DNA from: Vibrio ziniensis
GTDB lineage: Bacteria > Pseudomonadota > Gammaproteobacteria > Enterobacterales > Vibrionaceae
DNA length: 64,000 bases
Direction: 5' to 3'
Assembly (NCBI RefSeq): GCF_011064285.1
Contig: NZ_CP049331.1
Span: 682,001 to 746,000 of the forward strand
Shown: positions 55,133 to 64,000 of the stretch, one piece after another
How the letters are laid out: each line of letters begins with the position of its first letter
Numbering within the stretch: position 1 is the first letter of the stretch
Position numbers and translations under genes: made by a program
The notes under the pieces: generated by a model
Databases searched by the model: none
What the model was told of the DNA's origin: nothing
What the model saw: the letters and a program-made list of their open reading frames with translations, nothing else

Positions 55133-56254
55133 ATGACCACACAAAAAGTCAATTTACTTGATTTTGATCGCAAGGGTATGCGTTCATTTTTCGCTGATGA
55201 ACTGGGTGAAAAAGCATTCCGCGCCGATCAGGTGATGAAGTGGATTTATCACTTTGGTTGTGATGACTTCGAAAAGATGACCAATATTAATAAGCAGTTG
55301 CGCGAAAAACTGATCCAAAAATGTGAAATTCGCGCACCGTACGTATCTGAAGCTCAACACTCTAGCGATGGCACCATTAAGTGGGCGATGAAAGTGGGCG
55401 ATCAGGACGTAGAAACGGTTTATATCCCGGAAGAAGATCGTGCAACGCTATGTGTCTCTTCTCAAGTTGGTTGTGCGCTTGAATGTAAATTCTGCTCTAC
55501 CGCTCAACAAGGTTTTAACCGTAACTTACGTGTATCTGAAATCATTGGTCAAGTATGGCGAGCTGCACGTGAAATAGGTTTAGAAAAAGAAACGGGTCGT
55601 CGTCCAATTACCAACGTAGTAATGATGGGTATGGGCGAGCCGTTACTGAATATGAAGAACTTAATTCCAGCACTAGAAATTATGCTGGATGACCTAGGTT
55701 TTGGTCTTTCAAAACGTCGCGTAACAGTGTCGACTTCTGGTGTTGTATCAGGTTTAGATCAAATGACTGGTCAAATCGACGTTGCTTTAGCCATTTCACT
55801 TCACGCTCCAAACGATAAACTGCGCAGTGAAATTATGCCAATTAATGATCGTTGGGATATTCAAGAGTTTCTTGCATCGGTTCGCCGTTACATTGCGTCG
55901 TCAAACGCAAACAGAGGTAAAGTGACGGTGGAGTATGTACTTCTTGACCATGTTAATGATGGTACAGAGCATGCTCATGAACTGGCTCAACTAATGAAAG
56001 ATACGCCTTGTAAGATCAACTTGATTCCGTTTAACCCATATCCGGGTTCACCTTACAAGAAACCAAGTAATTCACGAATCGACCGCTTCCAAAAAACACT
56101 AATGCAGTACGAGCATACTGTAACGATTCGTAAGACACGTGGTGATGATATCGATGCGGCTTGTGGTCAGTTAGTTGGTGACGTAATTGACCGAACCAAA
56201 CGCACTAAAGCTATTAAGATGGATAAACAAGCTATCCCTGTTAAACAGATTTAG
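55133..56254 (+). CDS. rlmN: 23S rRNA/tRNA adenine-C2 methyltransferase RlmN
   Basis: A 373-aa radical-SAM enzyme that methylates A2503 of 23S rRNA and A37 of some tRNAs. The [4Fe-4S] motif is CALECKFC, and the C-terminal methyl-carrying cysteine is in [10 protein letters not shown] start it at ATG 55133, after GAGAGG, dropping four upstream codons. It depends on Fe-S assembly encoded just upstream. Confidence 0.97.
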   Translation: MTTQKVNLLDFDRKGMRSFFADELGEKAFRADQVMKWIYHFGCDDFEKMTNINKQLREKLIQKCEIRAPYVSEAQHSSDGTIKWAMKVGDQDVETVYIPEEDRATLCVSSQVGCALECKFCSTAQQGFNRNLRVSEIIGQVWRAAREIGLEKETGRRPITNVVMMGMGEPLLNMKNLIPALEIMLDDLGFGLSKRRVTVSTSGVVSGLDQMTGQIDVALAISLHAPNDKLRSEIMPINDRWDIQEFLASVRRYIASSNANRGKVTVEYVLLDHVNDGTEHAHELAQLMKDTPCKINLIPFNPYPGSPYKKPSNSRIDRFQKTLMQYEHTVTIRKTRGDDIDAACGQLVGDVIDRTKRTKAIKMDKQAIPVKQI

Positions 56255-56263
56255 TAATAAATG

Positions 56264-56291
56264 AGTAAGCCAGAGTACACTCTGGCTTACT
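56264..56291 (+). terminator. Candidate rlmN terminator
   Basis: AGTAAGCCAGAGT pairs with ACTCTGGCTTACT, a long stem around a very small loop. The following tail TGTATTTG is only moderately T-rich. Confidence 0.65.
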
Positions 56292-56568
56292 TGTATTTGG
56301 AATTAATCCTACAAATTATGTCTTTTTGATGTCAGTTTAAGCAAAAACCTTGACGTGTCTGTAATTTCTTTTCCAAATGCTTGTTGTTTACAGTCTAATA
56401 TCTATTAGAATGTTCCACTATTATCAAAAGTAAATGCGAATTACTGACGATATCGAATTTAAATGATTTCCACCTGTTGAAGTTATCAAGTTTGCTTACT
56501 ACTAACAAATCAATAATAAAAGTATCGAATTTATACTTGAGCGACAAAATATGAGATAGACATCGCGG
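56292..56568. other. AT-rich gap between rlmN and rodZ
   Basis: About 280 bp with no credible gene. In Pseudomonas and several other gammaproteobacteria a pilF/pilW gene occupies this place; I see no remnant. The rodZ promoter should lie here. Confidence 0.5.
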
Positions 56569-57534
56569 ATGAATACTGAACACACAGAACAAGAAAACCT
56601 TATCGTTGAAGAAACACAAACTTTTGTAGAACCAGGAACCCTTTTAAAAGAAAAACGCGAAGCTTTAGGTTTAACACAGCAACAAGTAGCAGACCGTCTA
56701 AGGTTACGTGTATCTATTGTTCAAAATTTGGAAGATAACAACTTTGATTCTGATTTAGTCGCTACTTTTATTCGCGGCTATTTGCGTTCTTACGCTAAAG
56801 CGGTGGGGATCAAAGAGTCTGAAATATTAGAAGCTTATGAAAAAAGTACTGTCACTAATGTTGCTCCACAAGAGCAGACCATGCAGAGCTTTTCCAAGAA
56901 GACCAAACGAGCGAAGCATGATAGCCATATAATGACTATTACTTGGGTTATTCTGATTATCCTAATTGGTATGTCGTCACTTTGGTGGTGGCAGAATCAT
57001 AAAGATAATGGATTTGAAGTGGGTAAAGATGCTGAAGTATCAGCAGTGTTGAGTAATGACTCTTCACTTCAAAATTCTCGTAACGATCAAGAGTTTGCTA
57101 CTGTAAGTGAATTAACGGAAGAATCAGGTGAAGAACCTGTTGAACCATTTTCTCCTGCTAATGAAGGTGAAAATATTGAACTAGTTGAACAACCCTTAGT
57201 TGAAAATACTGATTCCTCATCCACACCAAATGTTCAAGTAGTAGAAGAGTCAGTAGTAGACCCAGTAGTAGACCCAGTAGTCGAAGAGTCAGCAGTATTA
57301 GAAAACTTGACTCTTTCTTTCTCTGCTGACTGCTGGATCCAAGTTAAAGATGCAACAGGTAAAACTTTGTCTACAGGCATCAAACAAGCTGGTCAGACAC
57401 TGAGTTTACGTGGGCAAAAACCTCTACAAGTGATTCTTGGCGCTCCAGAGAGTGTATCAATGACATTTGCGAGTGAACCTGTAGACCTTTCTGGGTATAC
57501 TTCAGGCAAAGTAGCAAGATTCACCTTACCTTAG
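56569..57534 (+). CDS. rodZ: Cytoskeletal protein RodZ
   Basis: A 321-aa bitopic inner-membrane protein. The N-terminal HTH domain (about 22-90) binds MreB. A basic juxtamembrane segment (KKTKRAKH) is followed by one membrane helix (about 122-141), an acidic Ser/Glu/Val-rich periplasmic linker that includes a [12 protein letters not shown] repeat, and a C-terminal beta domain (about 247-321). It maintains rod shape. ispG starts 8 bp downstream, the conserved order. Confidence 0.94.
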   Translation: MNTEHTEQENLIVEETQTFVEPGTLLKEKREALGLTQQQVADRLRLRVSIVQNLEDNNFDSDLVATFIRGYLRSYAKAVGIKESEILEAYEKSTVTNVAPQEQTMQSFSKKTKRAKHDSHIMTITWVILIILIGMSSLWWWQNHKDNGFEVGKDAEVSAVLSNDSSLQNSRNDQEFATVSELTEESGEEPVEPFSPANEGENIELVEQPLVENTDSSSTPNVQVVEESVVDPVVDPVVEESAVLENLTLSFSADCWIQVKDATGKTLSTGIKQAGQTLSLRGQKPLQVILGAPESVSMTFASEPVDLSGYTSGKVARFTLP

Positions 57535-57542
57535 ACATTACT

Positions 57543-58667
57543 ATGCAACACGAATCTCCGATCAAACGTCGTCCTTCTACACGTATTTATGTAGGGGATG
57601 TGCCAATTGGCGATGGTGCGCCAATTGCTGTGCAATCAATGACCAACACAAGAACGACTGACGTTGAAGCGACAGTCGCTCAGATTAAAGCTTTGGAAAA
57701 AGTTGGTGCAGATATCGTTCGCGTGTCTGTTCCGACGATGGATGCAGCCGAAGCATTCAAACTTATCAAACAGCAAGTGTCAGTTCCACTCGTCGCTGAT
57801 ATTCACTTTGACTATCGTATTGCATTGCAAGTGGCTGAATACGGTGTTGATTGTTTGCGCATTAACCCAGGTAACATTGGTAATGAAGCACGCATTCGCT
57901 CTGTGGTGGACTGTGCGCGTGATAAAAACATTCCGATTCGTATCGGGGTAAACGGTGGCTCATTAGAAAAAGATCTGCAAATGAAATATGGCGAACCGAC
58001 ACCAGAAGCGTTGGTGGAGTCGGCAATGCGTCATGTGGATATTCTTGATCGTCTGAACTTTGATAAGTTTAAAGTCAGCGTGAAAGCATCCGATGTCTTC
58101 CTTGCTGTGGATTCGTATCGCTTGTTGGCGAAGAAAATCGATCAGCCACTTCATCTGGGTATTACTGAAGCGGGCGGAGCTCGTGCAGGGTCAGTTAAGT
58201 CAGCGGTTGGTTTAGGTATGCTGCTTGCAGAAGGCATTGGCGATACGTTGCGTATCTCTTTAGCTGCTAATCCAGTTGAAGAAATTAAAGTGGGTTTCGA
58301 TATTCTGAAATCACTGCGCATTCGTTCTCGCGGAATTAACTTTATTGCTTGTCCAAGCTGCTCTCGCCAAGAGTTTGATGTTATTTCAACTGTTAATGAG
58401 CTGGAACAACGTTTGGAAGACATTTTAACGCCAATGGATGTCTCCATTATTGGCTGTGTGGTCAATGGTCCTGGTGAAGCGGAAGTTTCTCATTTAGGTC
58501 TCGCAGGCAGTAACAAGAAAAGCGCTTTTTATGAAGACGGCGTTCGTCAAAAAGAACGTTTTGACAACGACGACCTAGTTGCTCAGCTTGAAGCGAAAAT
58601 TCGCGCTAAAGCTTCCATGTTAGATGAGAAAAACCGCATCAACATTCAGCAACTTGAACAAGATTAA
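57543..58667 (+). CDS. ispG: 4-hydroxy-3-methylbut-2-enyl diphosphate synthase
   Basis: A 374-aa [4Fe-4S] enzyme of the MEP isoprenoid pathway that converts MEcPP to HMBPP. The cluster ligands lie in [10 protein letters not shown] and [11 protein letters not shown], the latter also holding the catalytic Glu. It is near identical in layout to E. coli IspG (372 aa). Confidence 0.98.
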   Translation: MQHESPIKRRPSTRIYVGDVPIGDGAPIAVQSMTNTRTTDVEATVAQIKALEKVGADIVRVSVPTMDAAEAFKLIKQQVSVPLVADIHFDYRIALQVAEYGVDCLRINPGNIGNEARIRSVVDCARDKNIPIRIGVNGGSLEKDLQMKYGEPTPEALVESAMRHVDILDRLNFDKFKVSVKASDVFLAVDSYRLLAKKIDQPLHLGITEAGGARAGSVKSAVGLGMLLAEGIGDTLRISLAANPVEEIKVGFDILKSLRIRSRGINFIACPSCSRQEFDVISTVNELEQRLEDILTPMDVSIIGCVVNGPGEAEVSHLGLAGSNKKSAFYEDGVRQKERFDNDDLVAQLEAKIRAKASMLDEKNRINIQQLEQD

Positions 58668-58692
58668 TCTAAACGATATTACGGTAACTATT

Positions 58693-59961
58693 TTGGCAAA
58701 GACTATTCAAGCAATCCGAGGCATGAACGACTGTCTCCCAACTCAGTCTCCACTTTGGCAAAAAGTGGAAGGCACGGTAAAAAACGTAATTAGTGCTTAC
58801 GGCTATAACGAAGTTCGTATGCCTATCGTTGAGATGACACATCTATTTAGCCGTGCGATTGGTGAAGTCACTGACGTGGTTGAAAAAGAGATGTACACCT
58901 TCGAAGACCGTAATGGTGATAGCTTATCGCTACGCCCTGAAGGTACTGCTGGCTGTGTACGTTCTGGTATCGAAAACGGTCTGCTGTACAACCAGGAACA
59001 GCGTCTTTGGTACATCGGTCCAATGTTCCGTCACGAGCGCCCTCAAAAAGGACGCTATCGTCAGTTCCATCAATGTGGTGTGGAAGTCTTTGGTCTAGAT
59101 GGTCCTGATGTTGATGCTGAACTGATCATGATGACTGCACGTATGTGGCGTGAATTGGGTATTTCTGAGCATGTACGTCTTGAACTGAACTCTATTGGTT
59201 CACTGGAAGCTCGTGCTAATTATCGTACTGCGCTAATCGAATACCTAGAACAATATATGGATGTACTGGATGATGATTGTAAGCGTCGTCTATACACCAA
59301 CCCTCTACGAGTTCTTGATTCCAAAAACCCAGATGTTCAGGCGGTATTAGGTGATGCACCAGAACTGTCTGATTACCTAGATGAAGAATCAAAACAACAT
59401 TTTGCAGGTTTGTGTGAACTTCTTGATGTTGCAGGTATCGAATATACGGTTAACCAAAGATTGGTTCGAGGTTTGGATTACTACAACCGTACTGTATTTG
59501 AGTGGGTCACTGAAAGCTTAGGCTCACAAGGTACTGTATGTGGTGGTGGCCGCTATGATGGTCTTGTAGAACAATTGGGCGGTAAACCTACTCCAGCTGT
59601 CGGCTTTGCTATGGGCTTAGAACGCTTAGTATTGATGATGGAAACATTAGGCAATACAGATGTTCGTCGTAGTGTTGATGTCTACATGGTGACCGCTGGT
59701 GAAGGCACTCTGTCTGCGGGTATGAAGCTTGCTGAGCAAATTCGTGAACAGGTTCCAGGTCTACGTGTGATGACACACTTTGGTGGCGGAAACTTTAAGA
59801 AACAGTTTAAGCGTGCAGACAAAGTGGGTGCTGCGATAGCATTAGTCTTAGGCGAAAATGAAGTTGCTGAAAATACTGTGGTCGTTAAAGACCTGACTGG
59901 CGGCGACCAAGAAACAATTTCTCAAGCTGAGATCGCGAGCAAACTGGCTCATTTGATCTAA
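58693..59961 (+). CDS. hisS: Histidyl-tRNA synthetase
   Basis: A 422-aa class II synthetase with RGMNDCLP at the N-terminus, motif 2 [16 protein letters not shown] and the histidine motifs [11 protein letters not shown] and GGGRYDGL. I start it at a TTG codon at 58693, because the protein then begins [16 protein letters not shown] like E. coli HisS. Upstream in-frame codons lie inside ispG. A TTG start with a weak ribosome site suggests translational coupling to ispG. Confidence 0.96.
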   Translation: MAKTIQAIRGMNDCLPTQSPLWQKVEGTVKNVISAYGYNEVRMPIVEMTHLFSRAIGEVTDVVEKEMYTFEDRNGDSLSLRPEGTAGCVRSGIENGLLYNQEQRLWYIGPMFRHERPQKGRYRQFHQCGVEVFGLDGPDVDAELIMMTARMWRELGISEHVRLELNSIGSLEARANYRTALIEYLEQYMDVLDDDCKRRLYTNPLRVLDSKNPDVQAVLGDAPELSDYLDEESKQHFAGLCELLDVAGIEYTVNQRLVRGLDYYNRTVFEWVTESLGSQGTVCGGGRYDGLVEQLGGKPTPAVGFAMGLERLVLMMETLGNTDVRRSVDVYMVTAGEGTLSAGMKLAEQIREQVPGLRVMTHFGGGNFKKQFKRADKVGAAIALVLGENEVAENTVVVKDLTGGDQETISQAEIASKLAHLI

Positions 59962-60025
59962 TAGCGCATTTTTAGAGATACATTATGTCAATGCTCGTCA
60001 TTGGCATTAATTAAGAGGATAGCAA

Positions 60026-60640
60026 GTGGAACTCTACGATACTGAAGAACAACAAGTAGAAGCGATCAAAGATTGGTGGAAGGAAAATGGCAAAGCCGTA
60101 ATGCTAGGTGCTGTTATTGGCTTAGGTGGTCTGTTTGGTTGGCGTTATTACCAAGATAGCGTAACCGAAGCAAAAGAGGCTGCTTCAGAAGCATATTCTC
60201 AAGCAATCTTGTCTCTATCCTCTAAAGGTATTGATGCTAGCGGTGATGTGCAAAGCTTTATTGATGGTAATAAAGATACTGAATACTCAGTACTTGCTGC
60301 AATGCAACTGGCTAAAGCGCAAATTGAAGCGGGTCATTTAGATGAGGCATTAGCTCAACTTGAGTGGGCGAAAGGTACAACCAAAGACGCTGCTTTAAAA
60401 CCTATCATTACCTTCCGTGTTGCCCGCCTTCAGGCTGAGCAAGGCGACTTTGATGCAGCATTAACTGAATTAAGCAACATTAAAGAAGAGAGTTGGGCTG
60501 GCCGAGTTGCTGAGTTACGTGGTGATATTTCACTACGCAAAGGTGATAGCGCAGCCGCTTATGCTGCTTACACTGAAGCGCAGCAAGCGAGTGATGCTAG
60601 CCAGACACTGCAAATTAAATTGGATGATCTTGCCAAGTAA
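60026..60640 (+). CDS. yfgM: Membrane chaperone-associated protein YfgM
   Basis: A 204-aa protein with one N-terminal membrane segment (about 24-42) and a periplasmic TPR-like helical domain. E. coli YfgM (AncA) associates with PpiD at the Sec translocon. It starts at GTG 60026 after GAGGA. It sits between hisS and bamB, as in most relatives. Confidence 0.93.
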   Translation: MELYDTEEQQVEAIKDWWKENGKAVMLGAVIGLGGLFGWRYYQDSVTEAKEAASEAYSQAILSLSSKGIDASGDVQSFIDGNKDTEYSVLAAMQLAKAQIEAGHLDEALAQLEWAKGTTKDAALKPIITFRVARLQAEQGDFDAALTELSNIKEESWAGRVAELRGDISLRKGDSAAAYAAYTEAQQASDASQTLQIKLDDLAK

Positions 60641-60652
60641 GGGCACAAGTTG

Positions 60653-61813
60653 ATGAAAAAGATGCTCAACAGAGTGCTCCTATCTTCAGCTGTATTAGCG
60701 TTGCTAGCGGGTTGTGCGGGAGAAGAAGAAAACGTTGTCATGGCTCCCGTGCCTGTGGTGAAAAGCGAATTTACGCCAAAAACATTGTGGAAAGCTTCTA
60801 TTGATAAAGGTGTTGGGCACTATTTCTCAAAACTATCTCCGGATTACGCTTATGGCAAAGTTTTTGTTGCAAGCCGAGATGGTATTGTAAAAGCGCTTGA
60901 TCCTGAAAACGGCAAAGAGATCTGGAAAGTTAATCTGAAAGAAGATGTTTCTGCTCGTCTTTCTGGTGGTATCGTTGCTGCTTACGGGCAAATTTACATC
61001 GGTAGTGAAAACGGTGTTGTTATTGCTTTAGATGCCGAGACTGGTACCGAGTCTTGGAAAGTGAAAGTTGAAGGTGAAGTATTAGCATCACCTGTAGCTG
61101 ATAGCAACCTTGTCATCGTGAATACTAGCCGTGGTGCGTTAGTTGCACTAGATCAAGCGACTGGTAGCCAAAAATGGACAATTAGTACTGAAGTTCCAAA
61201 CTTGACACTACGTGGTGATAGCCAGCCTTCTGCTGTTTCTGGCGGTGTGTTCTGGGGTACACCAAGTGGTAGATTGGCAGCTGCAATTTCAGCTCGCGGT
61301 CAGCTTATTTGGCAACAACCAGTAGGGCAGCCTAAAGGCGCGACAGAAATAGATCGTTTGGTTGATGTTGATGCTTCTCCAGTGATCATAGGTGGGACAC
61401 TTTACACTATTGGTTTCAACGGACAGTTAATTGCAATTGATCTACGTTCAGGAAACCCAATCTGGAAACGTAACTACTCTTCATCAACGGATATGGTGAC
61501 AGATGGTGGTCGTTTATTCCTGGTAACGGATAAAGATCACTTAGTTGCTGTTGATTCACGTAGTGGGACTGAACTTTGGAGTAACAAGCGACTTGAACAC
61601 CGTTTACTGACTGCGCCAAAAATCATTGAAGGTTATGTGGTTGTGGGTGACAGTGAAGGTTATCTACACTGGGTAGATCGTAGTTCAGGTGATTTTGTTG
61701 CTCAACAAATGGTTGATGATAGCGGTTTCGCTGTAGGACCAGTTGCTATTGATGGCGGTTATGTTCTCGTTACTCGCGATGGCGATGTAAAGAAACTGAC
61801 GATCAAAAAGTAA
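60653..61813 (+). CDS. bamB: Outer-membrane assembly lipoprotein BamB
   Basis: A 386-aa lipoprotein. The signal peptide ends in the lipobox LLAGC, so Cys22 is expected to be lipidated. The mature part is an eight-bladed beta-propeller with recurring GxxxALDxxxGxxxWK repeats. It is part of the BAM complex. I start it at ATG 60653; the TTG immediately before is not needed. Confidence 0.96.
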   Translation: MKKMLNRVLLSSAVLALLAGCAGEEENVVMAPVPVVKSEFTPKTLWKASIDKGVGHYFSKLSPDYAYGKVFVASRDGIVKALDPENGKEIWKVNLKEDVSARLSGGIVAAYGQIYIGSENGVVIALDAETGTESWKVKVEGEVLASPVADSNLVIVNTSRGALVALDQATGSQKWTISTEVPNLTLRGDSQPSAVSGGVFWGTPSGRLAAAISARGQLIWQQPVGQPKGATEIDRLVDVDASPVIIGGTLYTIGFNGQLIAIDLRSGNPIWKRNYSSSTDMVTDGGRLFLVTDKDHLVAVDSRSGTELWSNKRLEHRLLTAPKIIEGYVVVGDSEGYLHWVDRSSGDFVAQQMVDDSGFAVGPVAIDGGYVLVTRDGDVKKLTIKK

Positions 61814-61832
61814 TTTGTGATATAATTCACAT

Positions 61833-61870
61833 ACGGCTCCTAGCTGGAAACAGTTAGGAGCCGTTTTATT
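61833..61870 (+). terminator. bamB terminator
   Basis: ACGGCTCCTA and TAGGAGCCGT form a 10-bp stem around a 12-nt loop, followed by TTTTATT. It separates bamB from der. Confidence 0.88.
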
Positions 61871-61880
61871 GAAATAAATA

Positions 61881-61974
61881 ATGTGGTTATAGGTAATACT
61901 TATATGGTCGTGACAGCGACAATATTGGTATAAAGCTGATTGGTTGTTTTCTCAGTCATTACCTATAACTACAT
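61881..61974 (+). repeat. 17-bp inverted repeat in the der leader
   Basis: ATGTGGTTATAGGTAAT (61881-61897) and ATTACCTATAACTACAT (61958-61974) are complementary with one mismatch, separated by 60 bp. The right arm ends 25 bp before the der start codon. Confidence 0.7.
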
Positions 61975-61999
61975 ATGATTAATAATTGTAGAGGTTGTT

Positions 62000-63484
62000 A
62001 TGATACCTGTTGTTGCTCTTGTAGGGCGTCCTAACGTAGGTAAATCGACACTGTTTAACCGCTTAACGCGTACTCGCGATGCGTTGGTTGCAGACTTTCC
62101 TGGTTTAACCCGTGACCGTAAATATGGTCAAGCAAAGCTAGGTGAACACGAATTCATCGTTATTGATACCGGTGGTATTGATGGTAGTGAAGAAGGTGTT
62201 GAAACAAAAATGGCTGAACAATCGCTAGCTGCGATTGAAGAGGCAGATGTTGTTCTGTTTATGGTAGATGGCCGTGCGGGCTTAACTGTAGCAGATGAAG
62301 CTATTGCTCAACATCTTCGCCGTATTGAGAAAAACAGCATTTTGGTTGTCAACAAAGTTGATGGTATTGATGCTGATGCAGCGAGTGCTGAGTTCTGGCA
62401 ACTTGGTATGGAAAATATGTACCAAATCGCCGCAGCTCACGGTCGTGGTGTTGGTGCTCTGATTGATCGTGCGTTAAGCCCGATTGCCGAAGAGATGCAA
62501 GCTCAAGATGCACTTCTAGAAGATCTGACTGAATTTGAAGATTCAGAAGAAGAGCAACTCGAGTACACAGAAGAAGAAGCGGAAGAAGCGTATAAGCGTC
62601 TGCAAGATCAGCCGATCAAACTGGCAATTATCGGTCGTCCAAACGTTGGTAAGTCTACTCTGACTAACCGCATTTTGGGTGAAGAACGTGTAGTTGTTTA
62701 CGATATGCCGGGAACAACACGCGATTCTATCTACATTCCTATGACGCGTGATGAGCGTGAATATGTGCTTATCGATACAGCGGGTGTACGTCGCCGTAAA
62801 CGTGTAAATGAGACAGTAGAGAAGTTCTCTGTTGTTAAAACCCTGAAAGCTATCGAAGATGCGAACGTGGTTCTGCTTGTTGTAGACGCACGTGAGAACA
62901 TCTCAGATCAAGATTTAAGCTTACTAGGCTTTGCTCTTAATGCTGGTCGTTCACTTGTTATCGCAGTTAATAAGTGGGATGGCTTGGACACTGATGTTAA
63001 AGACCGTGTGAAGAAAGAGCTAGACCGTCGTCTAGGCTTTGTTGATTTCGCTCGTATTCACTTTATATCTGCACTTCACGGTACTGGTGTTGGTCATTTG
63101 TTTGAATCTGTACAAGAAGCTTATAAGTCGGCGACAACTCGTGTTGGTACTTCCGTACTGACTCGTATCATGAAGATGGCGACGGAAGATCACCAGCCTC
63201 CTATGGTTCGTAGCCGTCGTGTGAAACTGAAATACGCGCACGCTGGTGGCTATAATCCACCAATCATTGTGATCCACGGTAACCTAGTTAATGAACTACC
63301 TGATTCATACAAACGTTATCTGATGAACTATTTCCGTAAATCATTGGATATCATGGGTACCCCGATTCGTATTCAGTTCCAAAATAGCGAAAACCCATTT
63401 GAAGGTAAAACTAACAAAATGACGTTATCTCAAGAGCGCAAACGCAAGCGCTTGATGACCATGATGAAAGGTCGCAGAAAATAA
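62000..63484 (+). CDS. der: Ribosome assembly GTPase Der (EngA)
   Basis: A 494-aa essential GTPase with two tandem G domains. G1 motifs are GRPNVGKST at about 9 and about 213, with paired DTGG/DTAG G3 and NKVD/NKWD G4 motifs. A C-terminal KH-like domain ends in basic [15 protein letters not shown]. An acidic linker (about 160-200) separates the G domains. It acts in 50S subunit maturation. Confidence 0.97.
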   Translation: MIPVVALVGRPNVGKSTLFNRLTRTRDALVADFPGLTRDRKYGQAKLGEHEFIVIDTGGIDGSEEGVETKMAEQSLAAIEEADVVLFMVDGRAGLTVADEAIAQHLRRIEKNSILVVNKVDGIDADAASAEFWQLGMENMYQIAAAHGRGVGALIDRALSPIAEEMQAQDALLEDLTEFEDSEEEQLEYTEEEAEEAYKRLQDQPIKLAIIGRPNVGKSTLTNRILGEERVVVYDMPGTTRDSIYIPMTRDEREYVLIDTAGVRRRKRVNETVEKFSVVKTLKAIEDANVVLLVVDARENISDQDLSLLGFALNAGRSLVIAVNKWDGLDTDVKDRVKKELDRRLGFVDFARIHFISALHGTGVGHLFESVQEAYKSATTRVGTSVLTRIMKMATEDHQPPMVRSRRVKLKYAHAGGYNPPIIVIHGNLVNELPDSYKRYLMNYFRKSLDIMGTPIRIQFQNSENPFEGKTNKMTLSQERKRKRLMTMMKGRRK

Positions 63485-63495
63485 TGTATGAACAG

Positions 63496-63520
63496 AGCCC
63501 AAGCTATGCTTGGGCTTTTT
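63496..63520 (+). terminator. der terminator
   Basis: AGCCCAAGC-TAT-GCTTGGGCT with a following T-run, shortly after the der stop codon. Confidence 0.92.
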
Positions 63521-63581
63521 ACTATCTGTTGCTTTATTTTATTATCTTCCACTTTGTTTTTAATGTGCCAATAGACCCGAT

Positions 63582-64000
63582 ATGTCCTATACACCTACAC
63601 AAGTCACCTTTACTCAATCAATCTATCAATTAGCAAGTGAGGTACAGTTTGTCAGACCTCATGACGAGTATCTTTATGTTGTTAGCACTCAAACGCCGTT
63701 TCATCCTGTGAGCCATATTTGGCCTGATCATCCAGCAGACAGAGGGACGCTTGCAGTCGATGGCTGCGTATATGTTGTTGAAGATTGCTTAGTTGGAGCT
63801 ATCAATCAGGATGAGCATCAACTGTTAGTCGGCAAAGAGATCCTTGTTAAGCGAGATGAGCCAGGATGGGTATTCGTTGTCGTTCATCAAATTAAGACAG
63901 AAGAAAATGCTGTAAAAGTTGGTGATGTAGTGACTTTAACTGTTGATGAAGAATACCAAAATCAGCTGAGTCGTGCTCACAGCGCGGGGCATTTAGCGTA
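63582..64000 (+). CDS. AlaX-like alanyl-tRNA editing protein, N-terminal part
   Basis: An open frame of 139 codons beginning MSYTPTQVTFTQ and running off the right edge. The last visible residues, LSRAHSAGHLA, match the HxxxH zinc motif of the alanyl-tRNA synthetase editing domain and of free-standing AlaX proteins, which hydrolyse mischarged Ser- or Gly-tRNA-Ala. The preceding beta-barrel-like region (about 70-125) fits the same family. The rest, including the distal metal ligands, lies outside the window. Confidence 0.8.
   Translation, partial: MSYTPTQVTFTQSIYQLASEVQFVRPHDEYLYVVSTQTPFHPVSHIWPDHPADRGTLAVDGCVYVVEDCLVGAINQDEHQLLVGKEILVKRDEPGWVFVVVHQIKTEENAVKVGDVVTLTVDEEYQNQLSRAHSAGHLA

Noticed and set aside
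61881..61974. Integron attC-like site
   Set aside because: The arms begin GTTATAG and end CTATAAC, the reverse of the attC core order, and no cassette or integrase is nearby.

Overview
The window is a chromosomal segment of a marine gammaproteobacterium, almost certainly a Vibrio. This rests on the rRNA/tRNA sequences, the rrn layout, the prx2-oxyR2 pair, the phoBR / ppk-ppx / pst neighbourhood and the isc-pepB-ndk-rlmN-rodZ-ispG-hisS-yfgM-bamB-der series. The species was not determined. Most of the window is core genome; I see no prophage, transposon, integron or CRISPR array.

Layout. (1) 1-1979: divergent purine-related genes, an exported protein cut by the window edge (minus) and an 8-oxoguanine deaminase-like enzyme (plus). 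Their 537-bp gap holds two divergent aptamers that I match to the NMT1 xanthine/urate riboswitch, plus three TTGTATRCAW operator-like palindromes. (2) 1980-8540: a complete rrn operon (P1/P2, 16S, tRNA-Ile, tRNA-Ala, 23S, 5S, tRNA-Asp, tRNA-Trp), followed by a 150-bp tandem array of tRNA-Trp-derived pseudo-tRNAs, each unit with its own terminator. (3) 8818-13742: Tat-exported dienelactone hydrolase, DUF1904 protein and NfsA, then convergent YfhL ferredoxin-TrhP and RdgC. (4) 13879-26399: phosphate region with phoB-phoR-PstS family protein, the opposing ppk1-ppx pair, and pstC-pstA-pstB-phoU. (5) 26467-38767: CutC, the divergent prx2/oxyR2 redox pair, the glyoxylate shunt (aceB, aceA), a REC-EAL/GGDEF cyclic-di-GMP pair, a chemoreceptor and a CBS-domain protein. 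(6) 39022-46192: queA-tgt, yajC-secD-secF, an isochorismatase-fold protein and SuhB. (7) 46372-52910: trmJ and the isc operon iscR-S-U-A-hscB-hscA-fdx-iscX, led by two abutting IscR sites. (8) 53076-64000: pepB, ndk, rlmN, rodZ, ispG, hisS, yfgM, bamB, der and the start of an AlaX-like editing protein.

The genes form several working units. Queuosine synthesis sits just upstream of the Sec accessory genes. PhoBR, Pst/PhoU and polyphosphate metabolism lie together. Fe-S assembly feeds several Fe-S or radical-SAM enzymes in the same window (IspG, RlmN, YfhL, TrhP).

The most notable non-coding observations are the paired divergent xanthine-type riboswitches at an 8-oxoguanine deaminase locus, and the tandem array of truncated tRNA-Trp copies with an altered anticodon region. 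Several perfect inverted repeats lie in leaders or 3' regions (trhP, ppk1, the CBS gene, aceB, der) and have no assigned role.
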